Of a stretch of DNA of 35,577 nucleotides, positions 22,576 through 30,194 are shown in pieces. Each line of letters begins with the position of its first letter. Position 1 is the first letter of the stretch. Origin of the DNA: Rheinheimera sp. (GTDB lineage: Bacteria > Pseudomonadota > Gammaproteobacteria > Enterobacterales > Alteromonadaceae); NCBI GenBank assembly GCA_003482455.1, contig DMYW01000060.1, forward strand, positions 1-35,577, given 5' to 3'. The translations under genes were made by a program, and so were the position numbers. The notes under the pieces were generated by a model that worked only from the letters and a program-made list of their open reading frames with translations, was not told the DNA's origin and made no database searches.

Positions 22576-24677
22576 CTCGGCAGTTGACATAGCAGCAGTG
22601 CACCGATGGTAAATTCCGTCGGTTGCGCTGCCGGCCACTCGTTTGGATCGACAGCATTGATGCTGCCACCTAATTGCGTGGCGGCGTTAAACGCCACCGA
22701 TAATCCCAACCCCGCCTGCCCTTGCCCCCAACGACTACCGACAAATGGCTCGAAAATGCGCCGACGCTGCTCAACGGCAATGCCGGGCCCATTGTCAGCC
22801 ACGTACAGGCGGATCTGGTCGTCCTGTTGTTGGATACAGATTGTCACATGCAGTGGCAGCGGCGCTTGCAGTGCATGGTCCATGCAGTTTTGCAGCACGC
22901 TATGCAACACTCGGTGCAATAACAAAGGATCTGTCATGATCTGCAAATCTTCACCGTAGCATTGAGTGTGCGCCTTGAAACCACGCGCCGCGACTTCACG
23001 TTCCAGCCAGTCCAGCTGGTCGCGGCACAGTGTGCCAAGCGACACTTGCTGTTGCCGCTTTTCTTGCAGTTGGCTGGAAAATTGTTTGAATTGCTCAATC
23101 AGCTGCGCCGCTCGCTCGGCATTGCCACGCGCTAACGTCAATGCCTGCTCGCTATCGGTCAAGGCTGCAGCTAGTTGCCCGGCACTGAGTTGTTTTTGAC
23201 TAAACAGCTGTTGCACTTGCGTCAGTTGCTCAGCCAAAAAACTATGCGCTGTAATGAGATTACCCAACGGCGTATTCAGTTGATGCGCCATACCGCTGAC
23301 TAAACTGGTCAGTGCCGCCATTTTTTCGGCTTCGACCAGCTGCGCGCGAGTTTGCTCAAGTTCAGCAATGTGCTGCGCCAACAGATGATTTTTGCGTTTC
23401 AGCTGCCACAAAAAGCCGCCGGTTAGTAGCAACAACAGACTGATAGCGCTGAGCAGTGTCAGATAAAACCGCTGCTGGCTTTGTTGTCTTGCAGCATCGA
23501 GTTGGCTCTGGTGATTGAGCTGGCGGAGTTGGTTTTCCCGCACTTGCAGCATGGAGTCGGCGCTGGCTTGCGCTAACTGTACGGCGAAGCTGCGCCGACT
23601 TTGCTCCATTTGCGCTTTGAGCGCGGTTTTGACGGCCTGCAACGCTTGCATAGGTTTGCCGAGCCGTTCACTGATCTGGGCTTGTAGCTGCTGGCCGCGG
23701 ATCTGCGCTGATAAATCCTGTTGCTTGACTGCCAGCTGCAATGTCTGTTGCAGCACTTGTTCGGCACGCTCAGTTTCCGACAGTTGATACAAGGCTTCGG
23801 CCAGTAACAACCCTGGTTCAATTTTGCTGGTATCGTGACGTTGTTGGCGCAGTAACAAGGCTTGTTCCGCATGCTCGGCGCTTGCGGCCCATAGCTGCCG
23901 TTTGGCGGCCAGTTGCGCCAAACTAACATGGCTGTAACTAAGTGCTTGCTGCAATTGGTGTTGCTGTTTCAACTCTAACGAGCGTTGATAAAACACTTCG
24001 GCGCTGTCGAGGCGACCGGCTCGAAGCTCAAGCTCCCCTAAATTGTTCAAGGCCACCGCTTGTTCATCCATGTTGTGGCGTTGTTGCGCGCCGGCTAAAA
24101 AACGGGTGAACAAGCGTTGTGCTTCTTGATATTGCTCGAGCTTGAGCAGCACCAAACCTAGATTGTTGCCGGTTTGTTCGCCATAGCGTGGGTCGGCCAA
24201 AAACTCGGCTTTTTGCAGCGCTTGCCGGTAGTTGCTTAACGCTTGCTCGTACAGGTGCAGGTCATCAAAAATAGCACCTAAGGTGTTGTAATAGCTGTAT
24301 AAAATGCTCGGGTCGCTTGAATCTAAACTCAGCGCTTTGCAGTCGGCCAGCAGTTGGATCGCCGCTTTCGTTTGATTGGTGCGGTGCAGATAAATCGCTT
24401 TGCTGTAGCGCAGGCGAATGCCTTGCTCCAGTGACAGACTCGGTTGTTGCAGCAACTGATCGATTTTACTGATGGCTGCGGGGTAGTCGGTTTCGGCCAG
24501 CGCAAACACTTGGTTGCGCTGTTGTTGAAACTCAGTTTCCGGCATCGCCTGTACAGGGCAACAGCACAGCCAACCGCTGACCGCTAACAAACCGCCAAGG
24601 CGACTGCGCCATGGCCGCCGCTGACACATCCAAGTGACATAACAGACCCATCCTTGCAGAAACGCGTGATACGTCAT
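22572..24677 (-). CDS. Sensor histidine kinase with periplasmic TPR domain
   Basis: A 701-aa protein. A secretion signal is followed by TPR repeats (about residues 60-370, for example YSYYNTLGAIFDDLHLYEQA and ALNNLGELELRAGRLDSAEV). A coiled coil, a membrane helix at about 402-424 (FYLTLLSAISLLLLLTGGFL), a second coiled coil and a kinase core come next. The core has MAHQLNTPLGN with His465, an N box NCMDHAL, DNGPGI and GQAGLGLSVA. The N-terminus is unusual: the ATG at 24677 adds a Trp/Cys-rich leader, while the ATG at 24629 gives a more ordinary signal peptide ending CCCPVQA. No response regulator is adjacent, so it is an orphan kinase. The convergent chemoreceptor suggests a shared behavioural output, but this is inference. 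Confidence 0.88.
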   Translation of the reverse strand: MTYHAFLQGWVCYVTWMCQRRPWRSRLGGLLAVSGWLCCCPVQAMPETEFQQQRNQVFALAETDYPAAISKIDQLLQQPSLSLEQGIRLRYSKAIYLHRTNQTKAAIQLLADCKALSLDSSDPSILYSYYNTLGAIFDDLHLYEQALSNYRQALQKAEFLADPRYGEQTGNNLGLVLLKLEQYQEAQRLFTRFLAGAQQRHNMDEQAVALNNLGELELRAGRLDSAEVFYQRSLELKQQHQLQQALSYSHVSLAQLAAKRQLWAASAEHAEQALLLRQQRHDTSKIEPGLLLAEALYQLSETERAEQVLQQTLQLAVKQQDLSAQIRGQQLQAQISERLGKPMQALQAVKTALKAQMEQSRRSFAVQLAQASADSMLQVRENQLRQLNHQSQLDAARQQSQQRFYLTLLSAISLLLLLTGGFLWQLKRKNHLLAQHIAELEQTRAQLVEAEKMAALTSLVSGMAHQLNTPLGNLITAHSFLAEQLTQVQQLFSQKQLSAGQLAAALTDSEQALTLARGNAERAAQLIEQFKQFSSQLQEKRQQQVSLGTLCRDQLDWLEREVAARGFKAHTQCYGEDLQIMTDPLLLHRVLHSVLQNCMDHALQAPLPLHVTICIQQQDDQIRLYVADNGPGIAVEQRRRIFEPFVGSRWGQGQAGLGLSVAFNAATQLGGSINAVDPNEWPAAQPTEFTIGALLLCQLPS

Positions 24678-24822
24678 AAACAAACTCTGCAGTGGTTAAT
24701 CTATCCGCATGGTTGCTGCGCGGCAGCTCACCATGACGTTTTTATGACTATGCGCAAGAATTGCCGGTTTGGCTAGCGTCTTGTGTTTGGTCTTCGCCAG
24801 ATCAAGCAGATGGATGACGGGT

Positions 24823-24847
24823 AAAAAAAGCCCACCGAGAGGTGGGC
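24823..24847 (-). terminator. Terminator of pyrC
   Basis: GCCCACC-TCTC-GGTGGGC on the minus strand is followed by seven T (A run 24823-24829). It lies 10 bases past the pyrC stop, an intrinsic terminator with a strong stem. Confidence 0.9.
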
Positions 24848-24856
24848 TTGCGGGAC

Positions 24857-25894
24857 TTAGGCGTCAGCCAGTTTCCAGTTTAAGGTCTGGCCGGCGAAAA
24901 ACGGCACGATCGGACTGCCGTCTGGTAACATGATTTCTTCTGGGATGCTCCACGGCTGCTTAACCAATTTGATGGTGCTGCTGTTGCGTGGCAGGCCGTA
25001 GAAGTCGGCACCATAGTGGCTGGCAAAGCCTTCCAGTTTGTCTAACACGCCAAGCTCTTCAAATACTTGCGCATACAGTTCAATGGCGCTCCATGCGCTG
25101 TAACAACCGGCACAACCGCAGGCGGTTTCTTTACGGTGTTTAGCATGCGGAGCTGAGTCTGTGCCCAAGAAAAACTTCGGATTGCCAGTTTGCACAATAG
25201 CGCGCAGCGCTTCTTGGTGGGTGCGACGTTTTAACACAGGCAAGCAATAGTTGTGCGGACGTACACCACCGACCAACAAGTCGTTGCGGTTCAGCAACAA
25301 ATGCTGCGGTGTAATAGTGGCGGCGACTTTGTCGGATGCGCTGGTAACAAACTGCACCGCATCACCCGTTGTAATATGTTCAAGGATCACGCGAAGATTC
25401 GGAAATTGCGCTACGATTTGCGTTAAGTGCTTGTCGATAAATACTTTTTCACGGTCAAAAATATCAACGTCGTGGTCAGTCACTTCACCGTGCACTAAAA
25501 ACAACATGTCGTGCTGCACCATAGCTTCCAGCACAGGGAACAATTTGCTTAAGCTCGACACGCCAGAATGTGAATTGGTGGTCGCTCCGGCTGGATACAG
25601 TTTTGCGGCCAGCACGCCGGCAGCTTTGGCGTCGGCGATGTCTTGCGGCGTGGTTGTGTCGGTTAAATAAATGGTCATGACAGGTTCAAACGTACTACCG
25701 GCAGGACGCGCGGCGAGGATGCGTTCGCGGTAGGCGGCAGCTAAAGCACCTGTGGTGACTGGCGGGACTAAGTTTGGCATGACCACAGCACGATTGAAGC
25801 AACGGGCAGTGGCTGGCACGGTTTCACGCAGCATATCGCCGTCGCGAAAGTGTAAATGCCAATCGTCAGGGGTTTGAATAATCAGTTCAGTCAC
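24857..25894 (-). CDS. pyrC: Dihydroorotase
   Basis: A 345-aa zinc enzyme of pyrimidine synthesis that interconverts N-carbamoyl-aspartate and dihydroorotate in the cytoplasm; the length matches E. coli PyrC (348). Visible active-site elements are DWHLHFRDGD (the metal HxH), AAKLYPAGATTNS (the carboxylated Lys), LVHGEVTDHDVDIFDRE and LEHITTGDA (metal His residues), and GTDSAPHAKHRKE (catalytic Asp). The typical CGCAGC Cys-rich loop is present. The start is the GTG at 25894, with AAGGAG eight bases upstream; an in-frame GTG at 25918 would place that site inside the gene. It is transcribed alone and ends at a strong terminator. Confidence 0.97.
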   Translation of the reverse strand: MTELIIQTPDDWHLHFRDGDMLRETVPATARCFNRAVVMPNLVPPVTTGALAAAYRERILAARPAGSTFEPVMTIYLTDTTTPQDIADAKAAGVLAAKLYPAGATTNSHSGVSSLSKLFPVLEAMVQHDMLFLVHGEVTDHDVDIFDREKVFIDKHLTQIVAQFPNLRVILEHITTGDAVQFVTSASDKVAATITPQHLLLNRNDLLVGGVRPHNYCLPVLKRRTHQEALRAIVQTGNPKFFLGTDSAPHAKHRKETACGCAGCYSAWSAIELYAQVFEELGVLDKLEGFASHYGADFYGLPRNSSTIKLVKQPWSIPEEIMLPDGSPIVPFFAGQTLNWKLADA

Positions 25895-26005
25895 AACAAG
25901 CTCCTTGGAAAATTTCACTGCCGCAGCCGGCAGCGCAGTGTATCATGACTCAATGCCGGTTCGGCAGCCTGCAATTTCATGGGCTGCCAAGCAACAGGGG
26001 GAAGT

Positions 26006-27904
26006 ATGCGCTCATTGGTAGTGCAAAGCGTGCGTGGTCAACGTTTAGTGTTGGCGGCGCTGTTGCTGATTTTTGTTGGCACAGTCGAGTACTTAGCCAG
26101 ACTCGATCAGCAGTTTCAGCAGCAGCAACAACTGCGTCATACCACAGTCGCAGCCGCACAGTTACGCGCGTTTTTAGAAACTGAAGTCAACGCGCCGCTG
26201 CAATTAAGTTCCGGTTTAATTGGCTTTATTGTCGCGCGCGATGGTCGGTTGCAGGGTGACGAGCTTGCAGTATTGTTACCCAATCTGGTTAAGCAAGGCC
26301 GGCATATCCGCAATATGGGGGTCGCCCCAAACAATCGCTTGGATTACATTTTCCCGTTGGCTGGCAACGAAGCCGCGCTCGGCTTGTATTATCCCGATCT
26401 GGTTGAACAATGGCCGGCGATCCGCCAAGTTATTGAAAGTCAAAAACCGTTATTAACAGGTCCGGTCGACTTAGCCCAAGGCGGTCGCGCTTTGATCTAT
26501 CGCATTCCAGTATTTCTAGCCAATGGCGAGTACTGGGGCATCATTAGTACCGTGCTTAATAACGAAAGTTTATGGCGCCGTGTCGGTGAACAAGCGCAAG
26601 CGCTTGGCATTGAGCTAGCGGTACGCAGCGAACCGACTAGTGGTCAACTATTGATGGGAAACGTTTCGACATTTCAATCCGACGCTGTAAAGCTCGACTT
26701 GCAAGTGGCAGGTGCGCATTGGCAATTGGCGGCGCGTAGCCAAGTACCATTTAGTATCAGCGGGGTGGTGATCCGCGTCGGTGGCGGCCTGATTAGTTTG
26801 GCCATCGTCGGGCTGATTGCCATGGTGTTGCAAGGCCAACAGCAAGTGCAAAAATCCAGCCGCAGTTTACGCCAGCAAGAAAACTACTCGCAGACGGTAC
26901 TAAACAGCGTGGCGGATGCCATCGTAGTGGTCAACGACGACGACCAAATTGAAACCGTCAATGCCGCCGCTCAACATCTGTTTGGCTATGGTGCGGCGCA
27001 GCTGATGGGGCTGCCGTTTCGTATTTTGTTTGTACAACCGCCGCTGGCCAATGAGCCTGGCAGCTTAATGGAATTGCAAATCATGCGGCAAAATGGTGAT
27101 TTGCGTTGGGTTGATTTACTAGAAACCCGTTTGAAATTAGCCGAGCGCAGCATGCGCGTATTAGTGCTGCGTGACGTGACGCAGCGTCGGCAAACTGAGC
27201 AGCTGAAAAACGATTTTATCTCCACCGTAAGCCACGAATTGCGCACACCCTTGACCGCCATTCACGGTGCTTTAGGGCTGGTCAATTCAGGCACTTTGGG
27301 GCCAGTGCAAGGCACACAGCAGCAACTGCTGGATATTGCGCAGCAAAATAGTGAGCAATTATTGAATCTTATCAATGATTTACTCGACATAGAAAAACTC
27401 GCCGCCGGCAAAATGCAGTTATCCCTTGAAAGCAAACCAGTGTTGCCACTACTGGAGTCAGCAATTGAACGGGCTGAGCCGATGGCGCGTCCACGCCAAG
27501 TGCGGCTGCAAATGCAATCCACCTTGACTGAGCCACTGTTGGTGCTGGTCGACGTGCAGCGCTGGCAACAAGTGATGGCGAATTTGTTATCCAATGCCAT
27601 TCGTTTTTCGCCGAATCAAGGCGTGGTCACCGTCACTGTGCAGCAGCTTGGCAAGGCGTTGCGGGTGCAGGTGATGGACCAAGGTGGTGGTGTACCGGTT
27701 GATTTTATCCCGCGCCTGTTTCAGCGGTTTTCGCAAGCCGACAGTTCAAGTGCGCGTCAACAAGGCGGCACTGGTTTAGGGTTGGCGATCTGCAAAGAAT
27801 TACTCGAACGGATGCGCGGGCAAATTCATTACCAGCCTGTACCAACCGGCGGTGCGTGTTTTTATTTTGATATTCCCTGTGAGCGAGAAGGAGACGATTT
27901 GTGA
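26006..27904 (+). CDS. CHASE-PAS sensor histidine kinase
   Basis: A 632-aa membrane kinase. A first membrane helix (about 12-30), a periplasmic CHASE domain (about 50-250, with RNMGVAPNNRLDYIFPLAGN and GGRALIYRIPVF), a second membrane helix (about 262-282), a PAS domain (about 300-400, VADAIVVVNDDDQIETVNAA), then the kinase core. The core has FISTVSHELRTPLTAIHGAL with phospho-acceptor His410, an N box LLSNAIRFSP and a G box GGTGLGLAICKEL. GGGGGAAG precedes the ATG at 26006. The stop overlaps the start of the DUF599 gene (GTGA), so the two are coupled. No receiver domain or adjacent regulator is present. The ligand is unknown. Confidence 0.92.
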   Translation: MRSLVVQSVRGQRLVLAALLLIFVGTVEYLARLDQQFQQQQQLRHTTVAAAQLRAFLETEVNAPLQLSSGLIGFIVARDGRLQGDELAVLLPNLVKQGRHIRNMGVAPNNRLDYIFPLAGNEAALGLYYPDLVEQWPAIRQVIESQKPLLTGPVDLAQGGRALIYRIPVFLANGEYWGIISTVLNNESLWRRVGEQAQALGIELAVRSEPTSGQLLMGNVSTFQSDAVKLDLQVAGAHWQLAARSQVPFSISGVVIRVGGGLISLAIVGLIAMVLQGQQQVQKSSRSLRQQENYSQTVLNSVADAIVVVNDDDQIETVNAAAQHLFGYGAAQLMGLPFRILFVQPPLANEPGSLMELQIMRQNGDLRWVDLLETRLKLAERSMRVLVLRDVTQRRQTEQLKNDFISTVSHELRTPLTAIHGALGLVNSGTLGPVQGTQQQLLDIAQQNSEQLLNLINDLLDIEKLAAGKMQLSLESKPVLPLLESAIERAEPMARPRQVRLQMQSTLTEPLLVLVDVQRWQQVMANLLSNAIRFSPNQGVVTVTVQQLGKALRVQVMDQGGGVPVDFIPRLFQRFSQADSSSARQQGGTGLGLAICKELLERMRGQIHYQPVPTGGACFYFDIPCEREGDDL

Positions 27905-28590
27905 CAATGGCGATGAGCCCCTGGCTGGATATAGTGGCTGTGGTGTGGTTTTTAAGTGTCTGGATTGGTTATACCATTTTTGCCAAGCGCCGCGCCCGAG
28001 TCGTCAGTTGTTTATCATTTGAACTGCGCCGCAAACGTACTGCTTGGATGGAACAAATGCTGTTGCGTGATAATCGGATGGCCGATGTGGCATTGATCTC
28101 GGCGCTCGAGCGCAACGTCAGCTTCTTTGCCTCAAGTTCGATGCTGATCCTCGCAGGCCTGCTCACCGCCATTGCGTCCAGCGATAAAATCGCCGCCGTC
28201 CTGCAACAAGTGATGCCATGGCTGGACCACGCCGACGGTTTGTTGCAACTGAAAATGATTTGTTTGGCGCTGATTTATATTTTTACCTTTTTCCAGTTTA
28301 CTTGGAGTTTGCGCCAGTACGGCTTTGGTGGCGTGTTAATCGGCGCCGCGCCTGATGGCCGCAAACTACCACCGGCGGAAGTCAGCCAATACGCCAACCG
28401 CACGGCTAAAGTGATTGATCAAGCGGCGCATTCATTTAACTACGGTTTGCGCGCTATCTATTTTTCGCTGGCAACCTTGGCGTGGTTTATCCATGCCGGT
28501 TTGTTTATCGTCGCGACTGTGATTGTGTTGTTGGTGATGAAACACCGTGAGTTTCATTCCAAAGCGCTAAAAGCGCTGCAAGATGTGTAA
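27901..28590 (+). CDS. DUF599 family membrane protein
   Basis: A 229-aa protein with four hydrophobic segments (about residues 9-27, 77-98, 116-140, 187-218), matching the DUF599 family in length and in details such as the opening WFLSVWIGYTIFAKRR and RNVSFFASSSMLILAGLLTA. The function of the family is unknown. The GTG start at 27901 has AAGGAG eight bases upstream and overlaps the stop of the CHASE kinase gene; an ATG two codons later is the alternative. Coupling to a kinase suggests that it might modulate sensing or be a membrane partner, which is inference. A shared terminator follows. Confidence 0.88.
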   Translation: MTMAMSPWLDIVAVVWFLSVWIGYTIFAKRRARVVSCLSFELRRKRTAWMEQMLLRDNRMADVALISALERNVSFFASSSMLILAGLLTAIASSDKIAAVLQQVMPWLDHADGLLQLKMICLALIYIFTFFQFTWSLRQYGFGGVLIGAAPDGRKLPPAEVSQYANRTAKVIDQAAHSFNYGLRAIYFSLATLAWFIHAGLFIVATVIVLLVMKHREFHSKALKALQDV

Positions 28591-28645
28591 ATACCAAGGC
28601 AGCTGACACGGGTGGCTAAACTCAGCTGACCGTGCCGTATTAAAC

Positions 28646-28672
28646 AAAAACGCCCGCAATAGCGGGCGTTTT
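28646..28672. terminator. Bidirectional terminator between DUF599 and dolP
   Basis: CGCCCGC-AATA-GCGGGCG is flanked by AAAAA on the left and TTTT on the right, so it can end transcription from both converging genes. Confidence 0.9.
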
Positions 28673-28691
28673 CTATATGAAAAACAAAAGC

Positions 28692-29240
28692 TTAGTCGTA
28701 TTTCACTTCAAACAGTTTTACCACTTGGGCAACGCCGTTCACGTGACGAGCGATCTCAATGGCGCGGGTGCCTTCGGCTTCTTTGACAATGCCCAGCATA
28801 AACACTTCACCGTTTTCGGTGACCACCCGAATATTTTGCGAGCTGACTTCTTTGTCGGCTAACAATTGGGTTTTGATATTGCTGGTGATGTAGCTGTCGC
28901 GGGTGCGTGTGGTGAAAGACACTGGGTTGCCCAAGCGAACTTGGTTTTGCAAATCCTTAATGCCTTCAACCGTTTGCGCTGCTTGTGTTGCCGCATCGAT
29001 CAATTCTTGGGTCGGCGCTTGGCCAGTCATCAACACCACACCGTTGTACACAAACACATTGATGTTGGCTTGTTCTTCCAACTGTTTGTTTTTTTCCAGC
29101 GCGTTTTCTACCCGCACGTCCAAGGTGTTGTCATCAATCTGATTACCAACGCTGCGGCGATCGCTGACAGCACAGGCTTGCAGCAAGCCTGTTAATGCAC
29201 AAATAGTGGCCCATTTGCCGAACTGACGGAAACTGATCAT
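28692..29240 (-). CDS. dolP: Outer-membrane lipoprotein DolP (YraP), BON domains
   Basis: A 182-aa lipoprotein with lipobox LQAC (Cys23) and two BON domains (about 42-112 and 118-182), for example NINVFVYNGVVLMTGQAPTQ and NIRVVTENGEVFMLGIVKEA. E. coli DolP sits on the inner face of the outer membrane, binds anionic phospholipid at the division site and supports outer-membrane integrity. Here it is the last gene of the lpoA-yraN-diaA-dolP operon, 12 bases after diaA, with a strong AGGAG site. The length is close to E. coli's (191). Confidence 0.93.
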   Translation of the reverse strand: MISFRQFGKWATICALTGLLQACAVSDRRSVGNQIDDNTLDVRVENALEKNKQLEEQANINVFVYNGVVLMTGQAPTQELIDAATQAAQTVEGIKDLQNQVRLGNPVSFTTRTRDSYITSNIKTQLLADKEVSSQNIRVVTENGEVFMLGIVKEAEGTRAIEIARHVNGVAQVVKLFEVKYD

Positions 29241-29252
29241 CGTGATCTCCTT

Positions 29253-29846
29253 TTATGCCAGATGCTCATCTTGTTGTGGGAATAAGGTGTGGTCGATCAG
29301 CTCAACCACACAATGTAATAAGAAACTAAAACACTCAAACACGCGGGCGCTGCGATGCGCCGGCACGCGCAGTTCGACGTCTTCTTCGCCAAGTAAACCC
29401 GATAATTCGCCGTCATTGTCGACGGTCAGTGCAATCACTGTCATGTCTTTGGTCAGTGCCGCTTCGACGGCTTGGATCAGGCTGTGTTCGTCACCGTTGA
29501 GTGACAGCACCAGCAGCACATCGCCTTCTTGCCCTAACGCGCGCACTTGGCGGGCTAAATAATCCGGGTGTTGCTTGTTGAGTGCCACCAGGCCTGACGG
29601 CCGTGGGTCCAGTGCACAAGCGGGCAGACATGGCCGCTCGGTTTCAAATTGATCCAGCAGCAGCTGGGCAAAATGGCCGGCCAGCGCTTGCGCTGAGCCT
29701 TCACCGCAACACAGCACTTTGCGATCGCTGATCAGCGCTTGCACTATGGTCAGCGCAGCCCGTTCAATCGGTGCAGCTAACGCTTCGCCGGTCGCGATCA
29801 TGGTCTGAATGTTTTCACTAAATAGGTGCCGGATATGATCCTGCAT
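29253..29846 (-). CDS. diaA: DnaA initiator-associating protein DiaA (SIS domain)
   Basis: A 197-aa SIS-fold protein, similar in length to E. coli DiaA (196) and aligned with it from end to end: an opening helix with FSENIQTMIATGEAL, a strand KVLCCGEGSAQALAGHFA, FETERPCLPA, VRALGQEGDVLLVLSLNGD, PAHRSARVFE and a closing VELIDHTLFPQQD. DiaA tetramers bind several DnaA molecules and promote timely initiation at oriC. The sugar-phosphate loop GNGTSAANAQ of E. coli reads GEGSAQALAG here, and the segment after it is changed too, so isomerase activity is unlikely. It lies between yraN and dolP in the usual operon. Confidence 0.92.
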   Translation of the reverse strand: MQDHIRHLFSENIQTMIATGEALAAPIERAALTIVQALISDRKVLCCGEGSAQALAGHFAQLLLDQFETERPCLPACALDPRPSGLVALNKQHPDYLARQVRALGQEGDVLLVLSLNGDEHSLIQAVEAALTKDMTVIALTVDNDGELSGLLGEEDVELRVPAHRSARVFECFSFLLHCVVELIDHTLFPQQDEHLA

Positions 29847-29855
29847 GCCAAATCC

Positions 29856-30194
29856 TCAAAACGCGTTTTGAAACCAATTGATTTGATAAGGTGACTCGCC
29901 TTCGATGGCGATCACATCAAATCGAACCGGACCTTGCCACTGCGACTGTTGCAGATACCACAAAGCGGCGGTTTGTAATTTTTGTTGCTTTTGCGGGGTG
30001 ACCATCGCGGCGGCGCTGCCAAAATAAGCTGACGCGCGATACTTCACTTCCACCAACACGCGGCACTGCGCATGTTGCATCACTATATCGATTTCCCCAA
30101 ATCGACACTGCACATTACGCTCGATCAGGGTTAAACCTTGCTGTAGCAAATAAGCCTCGGCCAGCGCTTCAAACTGCTGCCCGCGACTGCGCAT
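29856..30194 (-). CDS. yraN: YraN family protein (UPF0102, endonuclease-like fold)
   Basis: A 112-aa protein of the YraN family. The restriction-endonuclease-like core is visible: GQQFEALAEAYLLQQGLTLI, CRFGEIDIVMQ (acidic Glu-x-Asp), VLVEVKYR (Glu-x-Lys), then GSAAAMVTPQKQQKL. A nuclease-type fold is established for the family, but the role is not well defined. The start overlaps the lpoA stop (TAATG), and diaA follows nine bases after its stop. Confidence 0.92.
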   Translation of the reverse strand: MRSRGQQFEALAEAYLLQQGLTLIERNVQCRFGEIDIVMQHAQCRVLVEVKYRASAYFGSAAAMVTPQKQQKLQTAALWYLQQSQWQGPVRFDVIAIEGESPYQINWFQNAF

